Part shown: one piece after another, positions 16,726 to 27,200 of the stretch
How the letters are laid out: every line of letters begins with the position of its first letter
Position numbering within the stretch: the stretch's first letter is position 1
Assembly (NCBI GenBank): GCA_902583295.1
Contig: CACHUY010000002.1
Coordinates: forward strand, 1-64,000
Reading direction: 5' to 3'
Origin: an uncultured Pelagibacteraceae bacterium
GTDB taxonomy: Bacteria; Pseudomonadota; Alphaproteobacteria; Pelagibacterales; Pelagibacteraceae
Length of the DNA stretch: 64,000 bases
Made by a program: the position numbers and the translations under genes
The notes under the pieces: model-generated
The model's input: only the letters and a program-made list of their open reading frames with translations
The model's database searches: none
What the model was told of the DNA's origin: nothing

Positions 16726-18427
16726 TTCTTTTTTCTTCGTGTCTAATTATCTTAAATTTTATACCTTTTTGTTTTAGCACTGCAATAAAATTTGTAAAAT
16801 TTTTAAGGTTTCTTATGATTAATTTAAATTTAAAATTAATATAGTTTGGGTTTTTACCTACCATCTCTAAACTAGAGATATTTAATTTATGACTTCCAAT
16901 TAATGAACTGATATCGCCAAGTTGACCAGGTTTATCAGGCAATGACATCCATAGTGTTGTGTTATATTTTTTAATTTTTTCCTCTTTTTGCTGACCTTTA
17001 TCATGCCAATAACGTCTTATAGCAGCTCTAGCTTTTCCAGTTTTAGTGGTAGGTATCCAATGAAGTGATGGTGAATTGTTTTTTGAGGTGATGATATTTA
17101 CACGATCACCATTATGAAGAATTGTTTGTAAGTCGCTTTTGTTTCCATTTATTTCGCATCCTGTTGCTGAGTTACCAATTTTTGTATGTACAGCGTATGC
17201 GAAATCAATAGCAGTAGCCTCTTTAGGTAATTTTATTACAGAACCTTTGGGTGTAAAACAAAAAACGTTTTCCTGAAACATCTGAAGCTTAGTGTATTCA
17301 TATGAGTGCTCAGGATTTTCATTTTTTTCTATAATTTCAACTAAATCCTTTAACCAATCATACTCTTTCCAGCTTAATGAATTAAATTTTTCTGAAGATT
17401 TATATTTCCAATGTGATGCAATACCTCTCTCAGCAAATTCATGCATTTCACTTGTCCTTATTTGTATTTCTATTGGTTTCTTGTTTGAACCAATTACTGA
17501 AGTATGAATAGACTCATAACCATTAATTTTAGGAGAGGATATATAATCTTTAAACTTTCCAGGAATACAATTCCATTTTTTATGAAATATTCCCAACGTT
17601 TTATAACAGTCATCAATATTTTTTAAAATTACTCTAAATCCAATAATGTCAGTTACTTGTTCTAGTGAAACTCTTTTTTTTTGAACTTTTCTCCAAATTG
17701 AAAATGGGGTTTTTTCTCTGCCATAAATATCTGCGTTGATATGATTTTCATTCAAAATAGAGCTTAACTCAAAAGAAAGTTCTTCAAATAAATTTTTCTT
17801 ATCGAGTTTGATTTCGTCCAATCTTTTTTTAATTAATTTCCTTGCATCATTATTTAAAATTTCAAAAGATAAATCTTCAAGCTCATCTCGTATTCTGTGC
17901 ATACCCATTCTATCTGCAAGTGGCGCATAAATTTCCATTGTTTCCTGAGCAATTCTTTTTCGTTTATCTTCTTTAGTTATTGCTTTGATCGTTCTCATAT
18001 TATGAAGTCGATCAGCAATTTTAACTAATAACACCCTGATATCTTTAGAAGTTGCTAAAATCAATTTTCTAAAGTTTTCAGCTTTTGAGTTAAAGCTGGC
18101 GGTATTTTCGAAAACAGAAATTTTAGTAACCCCATCTACTAAATCAGCTACTTCAGGACCAAATTCATTTTTTATTGTCTCATAAGTAGCAACAGTATCT
18201 TCAATTGTGTCATGTAATAATCCAGTAGTAATAGTTGCACTATCTAATTTTAATTCCGTAAGAATATTGGCAACTTCAATTGGATGAACAGAGTAAGGGT
18301 CTCCAGATGCTCTTTTTTGATTTTGATGTGCCTTAACAGCAAAGTTATAAGCTTTATCTAATCTCTCATGATTAAGGAATTTGTTATATACTTTAACTTT
18401 ATTTATAAGTTCATTAGAATTCAACAT
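16682..18427 (-). CDS. spoT: Bifunctional (p)ppGpp synthetase/hydrolase, compact form
   Basis: This RelA/SpoT homologue makes and degrades (p)ppGpp, the starvation alarmone. The HD hydrolase domain (about residues 20-190) is intact, with GLLHDTIEDTVATYE and VKIADRLHNMRT. The synthetase domain (about 210-345) has SIWRKVQKKR, GKFKDYISSPK and GYESIHTSVIG; the basic KFKD resembles the RxKD of bifunctional enzymes. A TGS domain (about 390-450) and a C-terminal ACT domain (about 495-575) follow. At 581 residues it is well short of the usual 700-780: the helical and zinc/conserved-cysteine region between TGS and ACT is missing. rpoZ, a common neighbour, is not here. Confidence 0.94.
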   Translation of the reverse strand: MLNSNELINKVKVYNKFLNHERLDKAYNFAVKAHQNQKRASGDPYSVHPIEVANILTELKLDSATITTGLLHDTIEDTVATYETIKNEFGPEVADLVDGVTKISVFENTASFNSKAENFRKLILATSKDIRVLLVKIADRLHNMRTIKAITKEDKRKRIAQETMEIYAPLADRMGMHRIRDELEDLSFEILNNDARKLIKKRLDEIKLDKKNLFEELSFELSSILNENHINADIYGREKTPFSIWRKVQKKRVSLEQVTDIIGFRVILKNIDDCYKTLGIFHKKWNCIPGKFKDYISSPKINGYESIHTSVIGSNKKPIEIQIRTSEMHEFAERGIASHWKYKSSEKFNSLSWKEYDWLKDLVEIIEKNENPEHSYEYTKLQMFQENVFCFTPKGSVIKLPKEATAIDFAYAVHTKIGNSATGCEINGNKSDLQTILHNGDRVNIITSKNNSPSLHWIPTTKTGKARAAIRRYWHDKGQQKEEKIKKYNTTLWMSLPDKPGQLGDISSLIGSHKLNISSLEMVGKNPNYINFKFKLIIRNLKNFTNFIAVLKQKGIKFKIIRHEEKRNAFTQKILKYFKKN

Positions 18428-18446
18428 CCTTTACTATATCATTAAA

Positions 18447-18965
18447 TTAAATTTGTTTAATAGATGTAATATCGTCCACAGGAAGTAATGAAATTAGGGT
18501 CTTAATATCTAATTTTTTAGATGGGTGTTTCCAGTTTCTTTCAATTTCAAACAAGGGGATTAAAACAAAATTTCTTTTATGCATTCTAGCGTGAGGTAAA
18601 TTAAGCTTACTTTTGATATTTAATTTCATTCCATTATAATCAATAATATCAATGTCACATATTCTTGGTGAGTTTTTTTTCGATTTTTTTCTGCCTAGAT
18701 TTATTTCTATTTCTTTACAAATATTGAGTAATTTTAAAGGACTATAATTGCATTTAACTTTTAATAATATATTTAAATATTTTGGATATTTCGGATTGGG
18801 CCAGGATGGTGTTTCATAATAATTAGAAACTGAGAGAAAATTTATATTATTTTGTTTTAAAAAAAATTTAGCTTTTTCAATATTCTCTTTCCTTACTCCA
18901 AGATTGGATCCGACTGCCAAATAAACTGTTTTAGCTAGATCTTCTGATATATCTTGATTTTTCAC
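18447..18965 (-). CDS. folK: 2-amino-4-hydroxy-6-hydroxymethyldihydropteridine pyrophosphokinase (start uncertain)
   Basis: FolK pyrophosphorylates hydroxymethyl-dihydropterin in folate synthesis. The conserved elements are YLAVGSNLG at the start, [11 protein letters not shown]-like [28 protein letters not shown] and [15 protein letters not shown]. The ORF track begins at 19025, 95 bases inside smpB. The family normally starts a few residues before AVGSNLG. I prefer the GTG at 18965, giving (M)[22 protein letters not shown], which still overlaps smpB by 35 bases. No ATG lies closer. The end at 18447 is secure. Confidence 0.85.
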   Translation of the reverse strand: MKNQDISEDLAKTVYLAVGSNLGVRKENIEKAKFFLKQNNINFLSVSNYYETPSWPNPKYPKYLNILLKVKCNYSPLKLLNICKEIEINLGRKKSKKNSPRICDIDIIDYNGMKLNIKSKLNLPHARMHKRNFVLIPLFEIERNWKHPSKKLDIKTLISLLPVDDITSIKQI

Positions 18966-19401
18966 GGTTCCAGTCTCTATTTTTTTTAGTAGCTCTTTTA
19001 TCGTATTGTTTTTTACCTTTAGCAACTGCTAGTTCAATTTTAGCTTTTCCTTTTTTAAAATACATTTTTGTTGGCACAATAGTAAAACCATCTCTCTGCA
19101 TTTTTCCAATAAGTTTATTTATTTCTCTTTTGTTTAATAAAAGTTTTCTTCCATCTGTTGGATTGTGATTTGAATAGCTTGCTTGTTTATATGGAGAGAT
19201 ATGTGAATTAATAAGAACTATCTCACCTTTTTTTTCAACAGCATATGCATCAGCTATATTAACTTTACCGTCTCTAATAGATTTTATCTCTGAGCCCTTT
19301 AAAACTATTCCTGCCTCTAAAAGATCTTCAAAAAAATAATTAAAACTTGCTTTTCTATTTAAACAAATGATCTTTAAACCAGTATTGGTTTTTTTGTTCA
19401 T
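18931..19401 (-). CDS. smpB: SsrA-binding protein SmpB
   Basis: SmpB carries tmRNA to stalled ribosomes for trans-translation. The 156-residue protein has the typical blocks [49 protein letters not shown] and the basic C-terminal tail. The ATG shares one base with the dapA stop, the usual alphaproteobacterial dapA-smpB pairing. tmRNA itself is not in the window. Confidence 0.96.
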   Translation of the reverse strand: MNKKTNTGLKIICLNRKASFNYFFEDLLEAGIVLKGSEIKSIRDGKVNIADAYAVEKKGEIVLINSHISPYKQASYSNHNPTDGRKLLLNKREINKLIGKMQRDGFTIVPTKMYFKKGKAKIELAVAKGKKQYDKRATKKNRDWNREKSRYIRRSS

Positions 19402-20282
19402 TAAATAAGTTTTGCAGTCTCTATGGCTTTTTTTACAATTATTTTAGTATCTTCAGTAACTTTAACTAATGGTAATCTCACCTCATCATCACACAAATTC
19501 ATTAGTTTAGCTGCATATTTAACTGGGCTAGGATTGCTTTCAACAAACATTGCGGTATGAACTGGTTGTAAAATATTATCTAACTCTTTTGCTTTTTCAA
19601 GATCCTCATCGTTTTTAGATATTGAATTTTTTTGGAATTCTGAACAAAGTTTTGGTGCGATATTTGCTGTCACACTAATAGTGCCTACTCCTCCTCTTTT
19701 GTTAAATTCAAACGCATTATCATCATTTCCAGTTAATTGAATAAAGTCTTTACCCATTTTATTTAATTGTTGATTAACTCTATCTAGATCGCCAGTAGCA
19801 TCTTTTACACCAACAATATTTTTAAGTTCATATAATCTTGCCATTGTATCAACTGACATGTCAATTACTGACCTACCTGGTATATTGTAAATTATAATAG
19901 GAATTCCACATTTATCATTAATAGCTTTATAATGTTGATATAGTCCCTCTTGAGTGGGCTTGTTGTAATATGGTGTTACAATTAATGCACCATTTGCACC
20001 TGCCTTTTCAGCGTGAGAAGTTAGAGAAATAGCCTCCTCAGTAGAGTTAGAGCCCGTACCAGCGATAACTGGTATTTTTCCATTACTCTCTTTAATGCAT
20101 AAATCAATTACACGCTCATGTTCAGTATGGCTGAGAGTTGGAGATTCTCCAGTAGTACCCGCAGGGACTAGTCCGGACGTACCATTGTCAATATGAAAAT
20201 GAATTAGCTTTATATATGCATCTTCATCTAGACCATTATTTTTGAATGGAGTGATTAAGGCAACATTTGATCCTTTAAACAT
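19401..20282 (-). CDS. dapA: 4-hydroxy-tetrahydrodipicolinate synthase
   Basis: DapA condenses pyruvate with aspartate semialdehyde in lysine and diaminopimelate synthesis. The 293-residue barrel shows [15 protein letters not shown], the [10 protein letters not shown] loop, [11 protein letters not shown] with the catalytic tyrosine, and the Schiff-base lysine in [14 protein letters not shown]. It is divergent from the lytic transglycosylase across a 43-base gap that must hold both promoters. Confidence 0.96.
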   Translation of the reverse strand: MFKGSNVALITPFKNNGLDEDAYIKLIHFHIDNGTSGLVPAGTTGESPTLSHTEHERVIDLCIKESNGKIPVIAGTGSNSTEEAISLTSHAEKAGANGALIVTPYYNKPTQEGLYQHYKAINDKCGIPIIIYNIPGRSVIDMSVDTMARLYELKNIVGVKDATGDLDRVNQQLNKMGKDFIQLTGNDDNAFEFNKRGGVGTISVTANIAPKLCSEFQKNSISKNDEDLEKAKELDNILQPVHTAMFVESNPSPVKYAAKLMNLCDDEVRLPLVKVTEDTKIIVKKAIETAKLI

Positions 20283-20325
20283 AAATACTTATAACATAGT
20301 TTAGAGATTCATATACTAAAAGATT

Positions 20326-22542
20326 ATGTGCAAAAAAATATTAGTTATTCTTGGAATGGTCTTATTTGTTTCTCTTAAAATAACTAATCTTTACGCAGAG
20401 ACAATACAAATTGTTCCTCCTCAAAAACCAACTTTATCATCAGAAGAGATAATTAAAAAAATATCAAAAAATATTATTACTCCTCTTAAAAAACCTACAA
20501 AATTAAAAAAGGTTGAAAAAAAGGTTGTTGTTAAGGAAATTAAAGAGAAAAAGTTAAGTTTTAAAATTCCTAAAAAAAAACCAAGTGTTGCAGGAGTAAC
20601 AACTACTAAAAACATTAAAATATCTAAATATTATAGCAAAAAAGATTTTGGTTTGGCAAAAAAAGCGATTTCTGAAATGCAAAAAAGTAAATGGACTTCA
20701 GCTTTAAATATTTCCAAAAAAGCTAAGGACAAATCTATTTATAATTTTATTCAGTGGAGACATCTACTAACAACTGGAAATCAATCCTCTTTTTACGATT
20801 ATAAGGTTTTTATAGACAGTAATCCTGAATATCCAAGAATTGATAGATTAAGATATTTGGCAGAACATAAATTGTCTACGGCTAATGTTTCACCCAAGAA
20901 GATCATTACATGGTTTGGAAATAACGAACCGCTTAGTGGATATGGTAAAATGATATTAGGTGAAAGTCACCTATTAATTGGTAATAAATCTAAAGGTACA
21001 AATTTAATTAAAGAAGGTTGGATTACAGCAAAATTATCTAGGAATGATTTAAAGTTTTTTAGAAAAAAATTTAAAAAAAATCTAAATGCAGATGATTATA
21101 TTAAAAGAGCAGATTACCTTGCATGGAATGGAAAGCATTGGGATCTTAAAAGACTAACAAGATATTTACCAAAAGATTATGAGCTTTTATATACAGCCAG
21201 ACAAATACTAATAAGTAAGGGATATGGAGTTGACCAAGCAATTAAAAATGTGCCGCAAAAATTTAAAAATGATGCAGGTCTTAATTATGATCGTTTGAAA
21301 TGGAGAAGAAAAAAAGGTCGTGTAGACTCTTCAACAGAGATTCTACTAAAAATTAAAAATGATAAAGATTATTTAGTGATGCCAGAAAAATGGTGGAAAG
21401 AAAGAGAAATAATTTCACGGGCTCTTATTTATAAAAAAAAATACGAAATTGCTTATAAAATATCAAGTAATCACGGTATGACTGAAGGGTCAGACTTTGC
21501 AGCAGCAGAGTGGATGAGTGGCTGGATAGCTTTGAGTTTTTTAAATGATCCTTTAACAGCAAAAAATCATTTTAAAAATTTTTATGACAATGTTAACTAC
21601 CCAATCAGTACCTCTAGAGGAGCTTATTGGCTTGCTAGTGCATATGAGAAACTTGGAGATAAAGAGCAATCGAATAAATGGTATTTAGAAGCATCAAAAT
21701 ATTTAACGACTTATTATGGTCAATTAGCATTTTTAAAGATCAATCCAAATGGAAAATTTGAACTTAATAAAGACATGGAAGTTGATAAAAAATATCGACT
21801 TATTTTTTTTAATAAAGAACTGGTTAAGATTACTTATCTTTTAGATGAGCTTAAAAAAGATAAATATACTAAATTTATTTTAAGACATCTAGCCAATGAT
21901 GATATTTACAAAGGTAGTGAAATACTAGCAGCTGAACTTGCAACAAATATAAATAGATATGACTTTGCTATACAAATTTCTAAAATTGCTTCCTATCAAA
22001 AAAGGTTTCATAATAGATTTAATTATCCAATTATTAGTACACCAAAAAGTATTAATGGAAGAAAAATTCCAGATAGCGCTTTAATTTTATCTATTATAAG
22101 ACAAGAAAGTGAGTTTGATTTAGAGGCCAACAGTCACGCAGGTGCAAAAGGATTAATGCAACTAATGCCCTACACCGCAAAATTAGTTTCTAAACAAGCA
22201 AAACTTCCTTATTCAAAATCAAGATTAACTACTGATCCTGAATATAATATCAATTTAGGCTCTCATTATATTGCAGGCCTTATATTACAGTATGATGGTG
22301 CATACCCTTTTGCAGTTGCCGCTTATAATGCAGGACCAAACCGAGTTAAGTATTGGAAAAAAATTAATAAAGATCCGCAAAAGAAACAAATTAATTATGT
22401 TGATTGGGTTGAGTTAATAAAATTTAGGGAAACACGAAACTATGTTCAGCGGGTAATGGAAAACTATAATGTTTACAGATATATATTAGAACAAAGGCCT
22501 ATTCCAATGAGAAATTTCTTTAAAGATCGTCCTCTATTTTAA
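20326..22542 (+). CDS. slt: Soluble lytic murein transglycosylase
   Basis: The product cleaves peptidoglycan glycan strands in the periplasm, releasing 1,6-anhydro-muropeptides. A signal peptide (KKILVILGMVLFVSLKITNLYA) is followed by a Lys/Pro-rich linker, a long helical superhelix region (about residues 100-570) and a C-terminal SLT domain. The SLT domain has ILSIIRQESEFDLEANS with the catalytic glutamate, GAKGLMQLMPYTAK, and VAAYNAGPNRVKYW. At 738 residues it is long for the family because of the N-terminal linker. The stop codon touches the CCA end of a tRNA-Ser on the opposite strand. Confidence 0.92.
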   Translation: MCKKILVILGMVLFVSLKITNLYAETIQIVPPQKPTLSSEEIIKKISKNIITPLKKPTKLKKVEKKVVVKEIKEKKLSFKIPKKKPSVAGVTTTKNIKISKYYSKKDFGLAKKAISEMQKSKWTSALNISKKAKDKSIYNFIQWRHLLTTGNQSSFYDYKVFIDSNPEYPRIDRLRYLAEHKLSTANVSPKKIITWFGNNEPLSGYGKMILGESHLLIGNKSKGTNLIKEGWITAKLSRNDLKFFRKKFKKNLNADDYIKRADYLAWNGKHWDLKRLTRYLPKDYELLYTARQILISKGYGVDQAIKNVPQKFKNDAGLNYDRLKWRRKKGRVDSSTEILLKIKNDKDYLVMPEKWWKEREIISRALIYKKKYEIAYKISSNHGMTEGSDFAAAEWMSGWIALSFLNDPLTAKNHFKNFYDNVNYPISTSRGAYWLASAYEKLGDKEQSNKWYLEASKYLTTYYGQLAFLKINPNGKFELNKDMEVDKKYRLIFFNKELVKITYLLDELKKDKYTKFILRHLANDDIYKGSEILAAELATNINRYDFAIQISKIASYQKRFHNRFNYPIISTPKSINGRKIPDSALILSIIRQESEFDLEANSHAGAKGLMQLMPYTAKLVSKQAKLPYSKSRLTTDPEYNINLGSHYIAGLILQYDGAYPFAVAAYNAGPNRVKYWKKINKDPQKKQINYVDWVELIKFRETRNYVQRVMENYNVYRYILEQRPIPMRNFFKDRPLF

Positions 22543-22634
22543 TGGCGGAAGAGGAGGGATTCGAACCCTCGGTACAAGTTTCCTCGCACGGTCATTTAGC
22601 AAACGACTGGTTTCAGCCTCTCACCCACTCTTCC
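22543..22634 (-). tRNA. tRNA-Ser, anticodon GCU
   Basis: Read on the minus strand, the 92-base gene starts GGAAGAG at 22634 and ends CTCTTCCGCCA at 22543, so the acceptor stem pairs perfectly and the CCA tail is encoded. The T arm reads GAGGGTTCGAATCCCTC. The anticodon loop is CGTTTGCTAAA with anticodon GCT, decoding AGC/AGU serine. A long variable arm (class II tRNA) is visible between the anticodon and T stems. Confidence 0.96.
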
Positions 22635-22646
22635 GTATGACATTGT

Positions 22647-22674
22647 GTAATAAGCGATTGTATTGAAAATTCAA
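22647..22674 (-). promoter_or_regulatory. Putative promoter for tRNA-Ser
   Basis: On the minus strand TTGAAT (22674-22669) is followed after 16 bases by TATTAC (22652-22647), 12 bases before the tRNA 5' end. Position and spacing fit a tRNA promoter. The -35 region lies in the inverted repeat TTGAAAATTCAA, which is also upstream of soxB on the other strand. Confidence 0.4.
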
Positions 22675-22701
22675 TCTTTATAAAGTAATTATTCAATTAT
22701 T

Positions 22702-23955
22702 ATGAGAAATAAGTACTCTATATTTTCTTTATTTAAAAATGCTTTGACGTATCATGAAAATTGGCAAAGAGCCTGGAAAGATCCACCACCTAAAAAAGAA
22801 TATGATGCTGTAATTGTTGGTGGTGGTGGTCACGGTTTAGCAACAGCATATTACTTAGCAAAAAAACATAATGTGCAAAAGATTGCTGTAGTAGAAAAAG
22901 GTTGGATTGGTGGTGGAAACACTGGTCGTAATACAACAATTATTAGATCAAATTATTTATGGGATGCTAGTGCAGGTTTGTATGATCATGCCTTAAAAAT
23001 ATGGGAAGGTTTATCACAAGAACTAAATTATAATGTTATGTTTAGTCAAAGAGGTGTAATGAATCTTGCTCACAATTTACAAGATGTGAGAGATTTAAAA
23101 AGAAGAACTCACGCTAACAGACTGAATGGTATAGATGCAGTTTATTTAAACACTGAGGAAGTAAAAAAATTTTGTCCAATTATAAATACATCACAAGATA
23201 TTAGATATCCTGTTTTGGGTGGTACTTTACAAAGAAGAGCTGGTACAGCTAGACATGATGCAGTCGCATGGGGATATGCAAGGGGTGCAGATGAAATGGG
23301 AGTTGATATCATTCAAAACTGTGAAGTTAAAGGTATCAAGAGAAGTGGTGATACAGTTGAGGGTATAGAAACAACAAAAGGATTTATTAAAACTAAAAAA
23401 ATTGGTGTAGTTGCAGCAGGACATTCTAGCGTAGTTGCTAATATGGCAGGTTTAAAACTTCCACTTGAAAGTAAACCCTTGCAAGCTTTAGTTTCTGAAC
23501 CTGTGAAACCAATTATTGACACTGTTGTTATGTCAAATGCTGTTCATGCATATGTTAGTCAATCAGATAAAGGTGAACTAGTTATAGGTGCTGGTACAGA
23601 TGATTATATTTCTTATTCTCAAAAAGGTAGTCATCAAATTGTAGAAGGCACCTTGAATGCAATTTTAGAATTATATCCAATTTTTAGTCGTATGAGAATG
23701 CTAAGGCAATGGGGTGGTATTGTTGATATATGCCCTGATGCAAGTCCTATTCTAAGCAAAACATCAATCAAAGGATTATATTTTAATTGTGGTTGGGGTA
23801 CAGGTGGATTTAAAGCAACACCTGGTTCTGGAGACTTATTTGCTCATACTATTGCTAATGACGAACCTCATAAACTGAATGCTGCATTTAATTTAAATAG
23901 ATTTGTAAGTGGTGACCTTGTAGATGAACATGGTGCTGCAGCAGTTGCACATTAA
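22702..23955 (+). CDS. soxB: Sarcosine oxidase, beta subunit
   Basis: This is the FAD- and FMN-carrying subunit of heterotetrameric sarcosine oxidase, which demethylates sarcosine (N-methylglycine) to glycine. The 417-residue protein has the dinucleotide fold [21 protein letters not shown] near residue 35, [23 protein letters not shown], and [18 protein letters not shown], where the histidine is the expected covalent FMN attachment point. It is the first gene of soxBDAG; its stop TAATG overlaps soxD. Sarcosine in marine bacteria comes mainly from glycine betaine via dimethylglycine. Confidence 0.96.
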   Translation: MRNKYSIFSLFKNALTYHENWQRAWKDPPPKKEYDAVIVGGGGHGLATAYYLAKKHNVQKIAVVEKGWIGGGNTGRNTTIIRSNYLWDASAGLYDHALKIWEGLSQELNYNVMFSQRGVMNLAHNLQDVRDLKRRTHANRLNGIDAVYLNTEEVKKFCPIINTSQDIRYPVLGGTLQRRAGTARHDAVAWGYARGADEMGVDIIQNCEVKGIKRSGDTVEGIETTKGFIKTKKIGVVAAGHSSVVANMAGLKLPLESKPLQALVSEPVKPIIDTVVMSNAVHAYVSQSDKGELVIGAGTDDYISYSQKGSHQIVEGTLNAILELYPIFSRMRMLRQWGGIVDICPDASPILSKTSIKGLYFNCGWGTGGFKATPGSGDLFAHTIANDEPHKLNAAFNLNRFVSGDLVDEHGAAAVAH

Positions 23956-24230
23956 TGTTTTTAATTAATTGTCCGTATTGTGGAGAAAGAGATCAGCAAG
24001 AATTTAAAGCTGGTGGAGAAGCTCACATCGAAAGACCCAAACAACCAACTGAATTAAGTGATGATGAATGGGCAGAATATTTATTTATGAGAAAAAATAT
24101 TAAAGGTGTGCAGTTTGAAAGATGGAACCATGCTCATGGTTGTCGTAAATGGTTTAATATGGCTAGAGATACATCTAATGATGAAATAAAAGCAATTTAT
24201 AAAATAGGTGAAAAACCACCAACACAATAA
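23955..24230 (+). CDS. soxD: Sarcosine oxidase, delta subunit
   Basis: This small (91-residue) subunit of heterotetrameric sarcosine oxidase binds zinc. Cys6 and Cys9 (NCPYCGERD), His59 and Cys63 (WNHAHGCRKWF) fall at the residue numbers known for the zinc site of characterised delta subunits. Its ATG shares a base with the soxB stop, and soxA starts one base after its stop. Confidence 0.95.
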   Translation: MFLINCPYCGERDQQEFKAGGEAHIERPKQPTELSDDEWAEYLFMRKNIKGVQFERWNHAHGCRKWFNMARDTSNDEIKAIYKIGEKPPTQ

Positions 24231-24231
24231 A

Positions 24232-27200
24232 ATGACACAAAATCTAAGAGTAAAATCAAGTGAATTTATAGATGAGACTAATAGAATTTCATTTAAGTTT
24301 GATGGAAAAACATACTATGGTTTTAAAGGAGATACTTTAGCATCTGCTTTAATAGCAAATAATATTCATTTAGTTGGTAGAAGCTTTAAATATCATCGAC
24401 CACGAGGAATTATGACTTCTGGTTCTGAGGAACCAAATGCAATCGTTCAAGTAAATCCTAGTTCAAATATTACAGAACCAAATGCGAGAGCAACAGAAAT
24501 AGAAATTTACGAAGGTTTAGAAGCATCTAGCCAAAATTGTTGGCCAAGTGTTAATTTTGATATAGGTGGAATAAACAATTTTTTAGCTCCCCTCTTTCCA
24601 TCAGGCTTTTATTATAAAACTTTTATGTGGCCTAAAAGTTTTTGGGAAAAGTATGAATTTTTCATTAGACATTCTGCAGGTCTTGGCAAATCTCCAGCTA
24701 CAAAAGATCCTGATATATATGACCATAGAAATATTCATTGTGATGTATTAGTTGTGGGTGCCGGTATATCTGGAATATTAGCAGCAAAAAATGCAGCAAA
24801 AAATAATTTCAAGACATTACTTTTAGATGAAAAGAATGAACTTGGTGGATCAACAATATTTGAAGCAAATGAAGACAATAAAATTAATAATAATTTAGCA
24901 TCTGAATGGTTAAAAAAAGAAATTAATGAACTTAAGAATATTAAAAATCTTGAGGTTAAAACTAGAACAAGTGTAGCAGCATATCATCAATATAATTATT
25001 TACTTGCGAGAGAAAATTTAACAGATCATTTAGACAAAAAAGATAAAAAAAATAAGATTAGACAACGACTTCTTAAGATTAGAGCTAAAAAAGTGATTTT
25101 AGCAACTGGTGCACTAGAAAGACCTTTAATTTTTAATAATAATGATAGACCTGGTATCATGCTCTCTTCAGCTATTAAAAAATATAGTAATTTCTATGGT
25201 GTTGTATGTGGAACTAAAAATATTTTTTTCACAAATAATGATAGTGCTTATGAGAGTGCTTTATCATTGTATAATAAAGGAATTAAGGTTGAAGCTATTA
25301 TAGATATAAGGGAAAATTCTGATACAAAAATAATTAAAAAAATTAATGATGTTGGTATAAAAATATACTGGTCACATACAATTGTTGATACTAGAGGATA
25401 TAAAAGGATAAGCAGCATATCTATAATGAGACTTTCAAATGACGGTACATCTGTTACTGGCAGTAAAATTTCTATTTCTTGTGATTGCTTAGGTATTGCA
25501 GGCGGTTGGACACCTGCTGTGCATTTATACACGCAATCTGGTGGTAAACTAACTTTTGATGATGAACGAAAAATTTTTATTCCTAAAGCAGATACAAAAG
25601 AACAAATTAGTGTTGGCTCCTGTGGGGGCGACTTTGAACTAGACGAAATAATTAGAAATTTAAATTACAAATTAAAAAATTTTTTAAACATCAATAAGAC
25701 TGATTTTGACAGTATTGCTTTGGAAAATGATCATGAAACTTCAAAAAGAAATATTTGGCTTTTACCCTCTGATCAGAGTATTGGTAAAACTAAGCCTTTT
25801 GTAGATTATCAAAATGATGCTACTGCAAAAGACATAAAACTCGCATTAAGAGAGGGTTTTAGATCAATCGAGCATGTTAAAAGATATACAACAACAGGAA
25901 TGGGCACTGACCAAGGTAAACTTGGAAATATGCATGCTTTAGGAATCATTGCAGATACAGCAGGTGTAAAAATGGGAGAATTAGGGACAACAACTTTTAG
26001 ACCGCCATACACTCCTTTAACATTTGGAACTATTGTTGGAAGAAATGTAGGAGAATTTTTTGATACATTTCGAAGAACTCCTATGAATGATTGGCACATT
26101 AAAAATAAAGCTGAATTTGAAAATGTTGGACAGTGGAAAAGATCTTGGTATTACCCTAAAGAAGACGAAACAATGCATCAAGCAGTTCAAAGAGAAAGTA
26201 AAGCAGCTAGACAGAGTGCTGGAATATTAGATGCTTCTACCTTAGGTAAAATTGATATTCAGGGAAGTGATGCTTCTGAATTTTTAAATAGAGTTTACAC
26301 TAACGCATGGTCAAAACTTGCTATTGGTAAATGCAGATATGGATTGATGCTTAATGAGGACGGTATGGTTTATGATGATGGTGTTACGACGAGACTAGGT
26401 GAAAATCATTATATTATGACAACTACAACAGGTGGTGCCGCAAATGTTTTAGGAAAACTTGAAGATTACCTCCAGACTGAGTGGCCCGAGTTAGACGTAT
26501 ATTTAACTTCTGTCACAGATCATTTTGCAACAGCTAGTCTATGTGGTCCTAACAGTAAAAAAATTTTAAATAAAATTATTCCTGATTTAGATTTATCAGA
26601 TGACAATTTTCCACACATGTCATTTAAAGAGGTATTAATTGATAAAATCAAATGCAGAATTATGAGAATAAGTTTTACGGGTGAGCTGAGTTATGAGATT
26701 AATGCACCAGCAAGTTATGGTGAGGCTATATGGCAAAAATGTATAGAGGCTGGAAAAGAATTTAATATTACGCCCTATGGAACAGAAACAATGCATTTAT
26801 TAAGAGCAGAAAAAGGTTTTATAATTGTAGGTCAAGATACAGATGGAACAATGACACCTATTGATCTTCAAATGGACTGGATTGTAAGTAAGAAAAAATA
26901 TGACTTTATTGGAAAAAGATCACTTTATAGATCCGACACAATGAAAGAAGATAGAAAACAATTAGTAGGTTTATTGACTGAAGATCCAAATATTGTTTTG
27001 GAAGAAGGTGCTCAAATTGTTTCTGAATTAAATCAAAAACCAGTTGAAATGCTTGGTCATGTAACATCAAGTTATTTCAGCCCAAATCTTAATAAATCAA
27101 TAGCATTAGCAGTTGTTAAAGGTGGAAAAAGTATGATGGGTAGAAAACTTTTCGTTCCAATGGAAAATAAAAATATTAGTGTCAGCGTGGCTAATACTGT

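Noticed and set aside
22635-22701. A soxB riboswitch (for example a glycine or SAM type) in the gap upstream
   Set aside because: The gap is only 67 bases, is mostly A+T and has no conserved core I could recognise; only a TTGAAAATTCAA inverted repeat is present.
23313-23522. Minus-strand ORFs inside soxB (also 23227-23424)
   Set aside because: They lie opposite a conserved coding frame and show no protein signature, start context or family match.
25248-26099. Two minus-strand ORFs inside soxA
   Set aside because: Antisense shadows of conserved SoxA domains.
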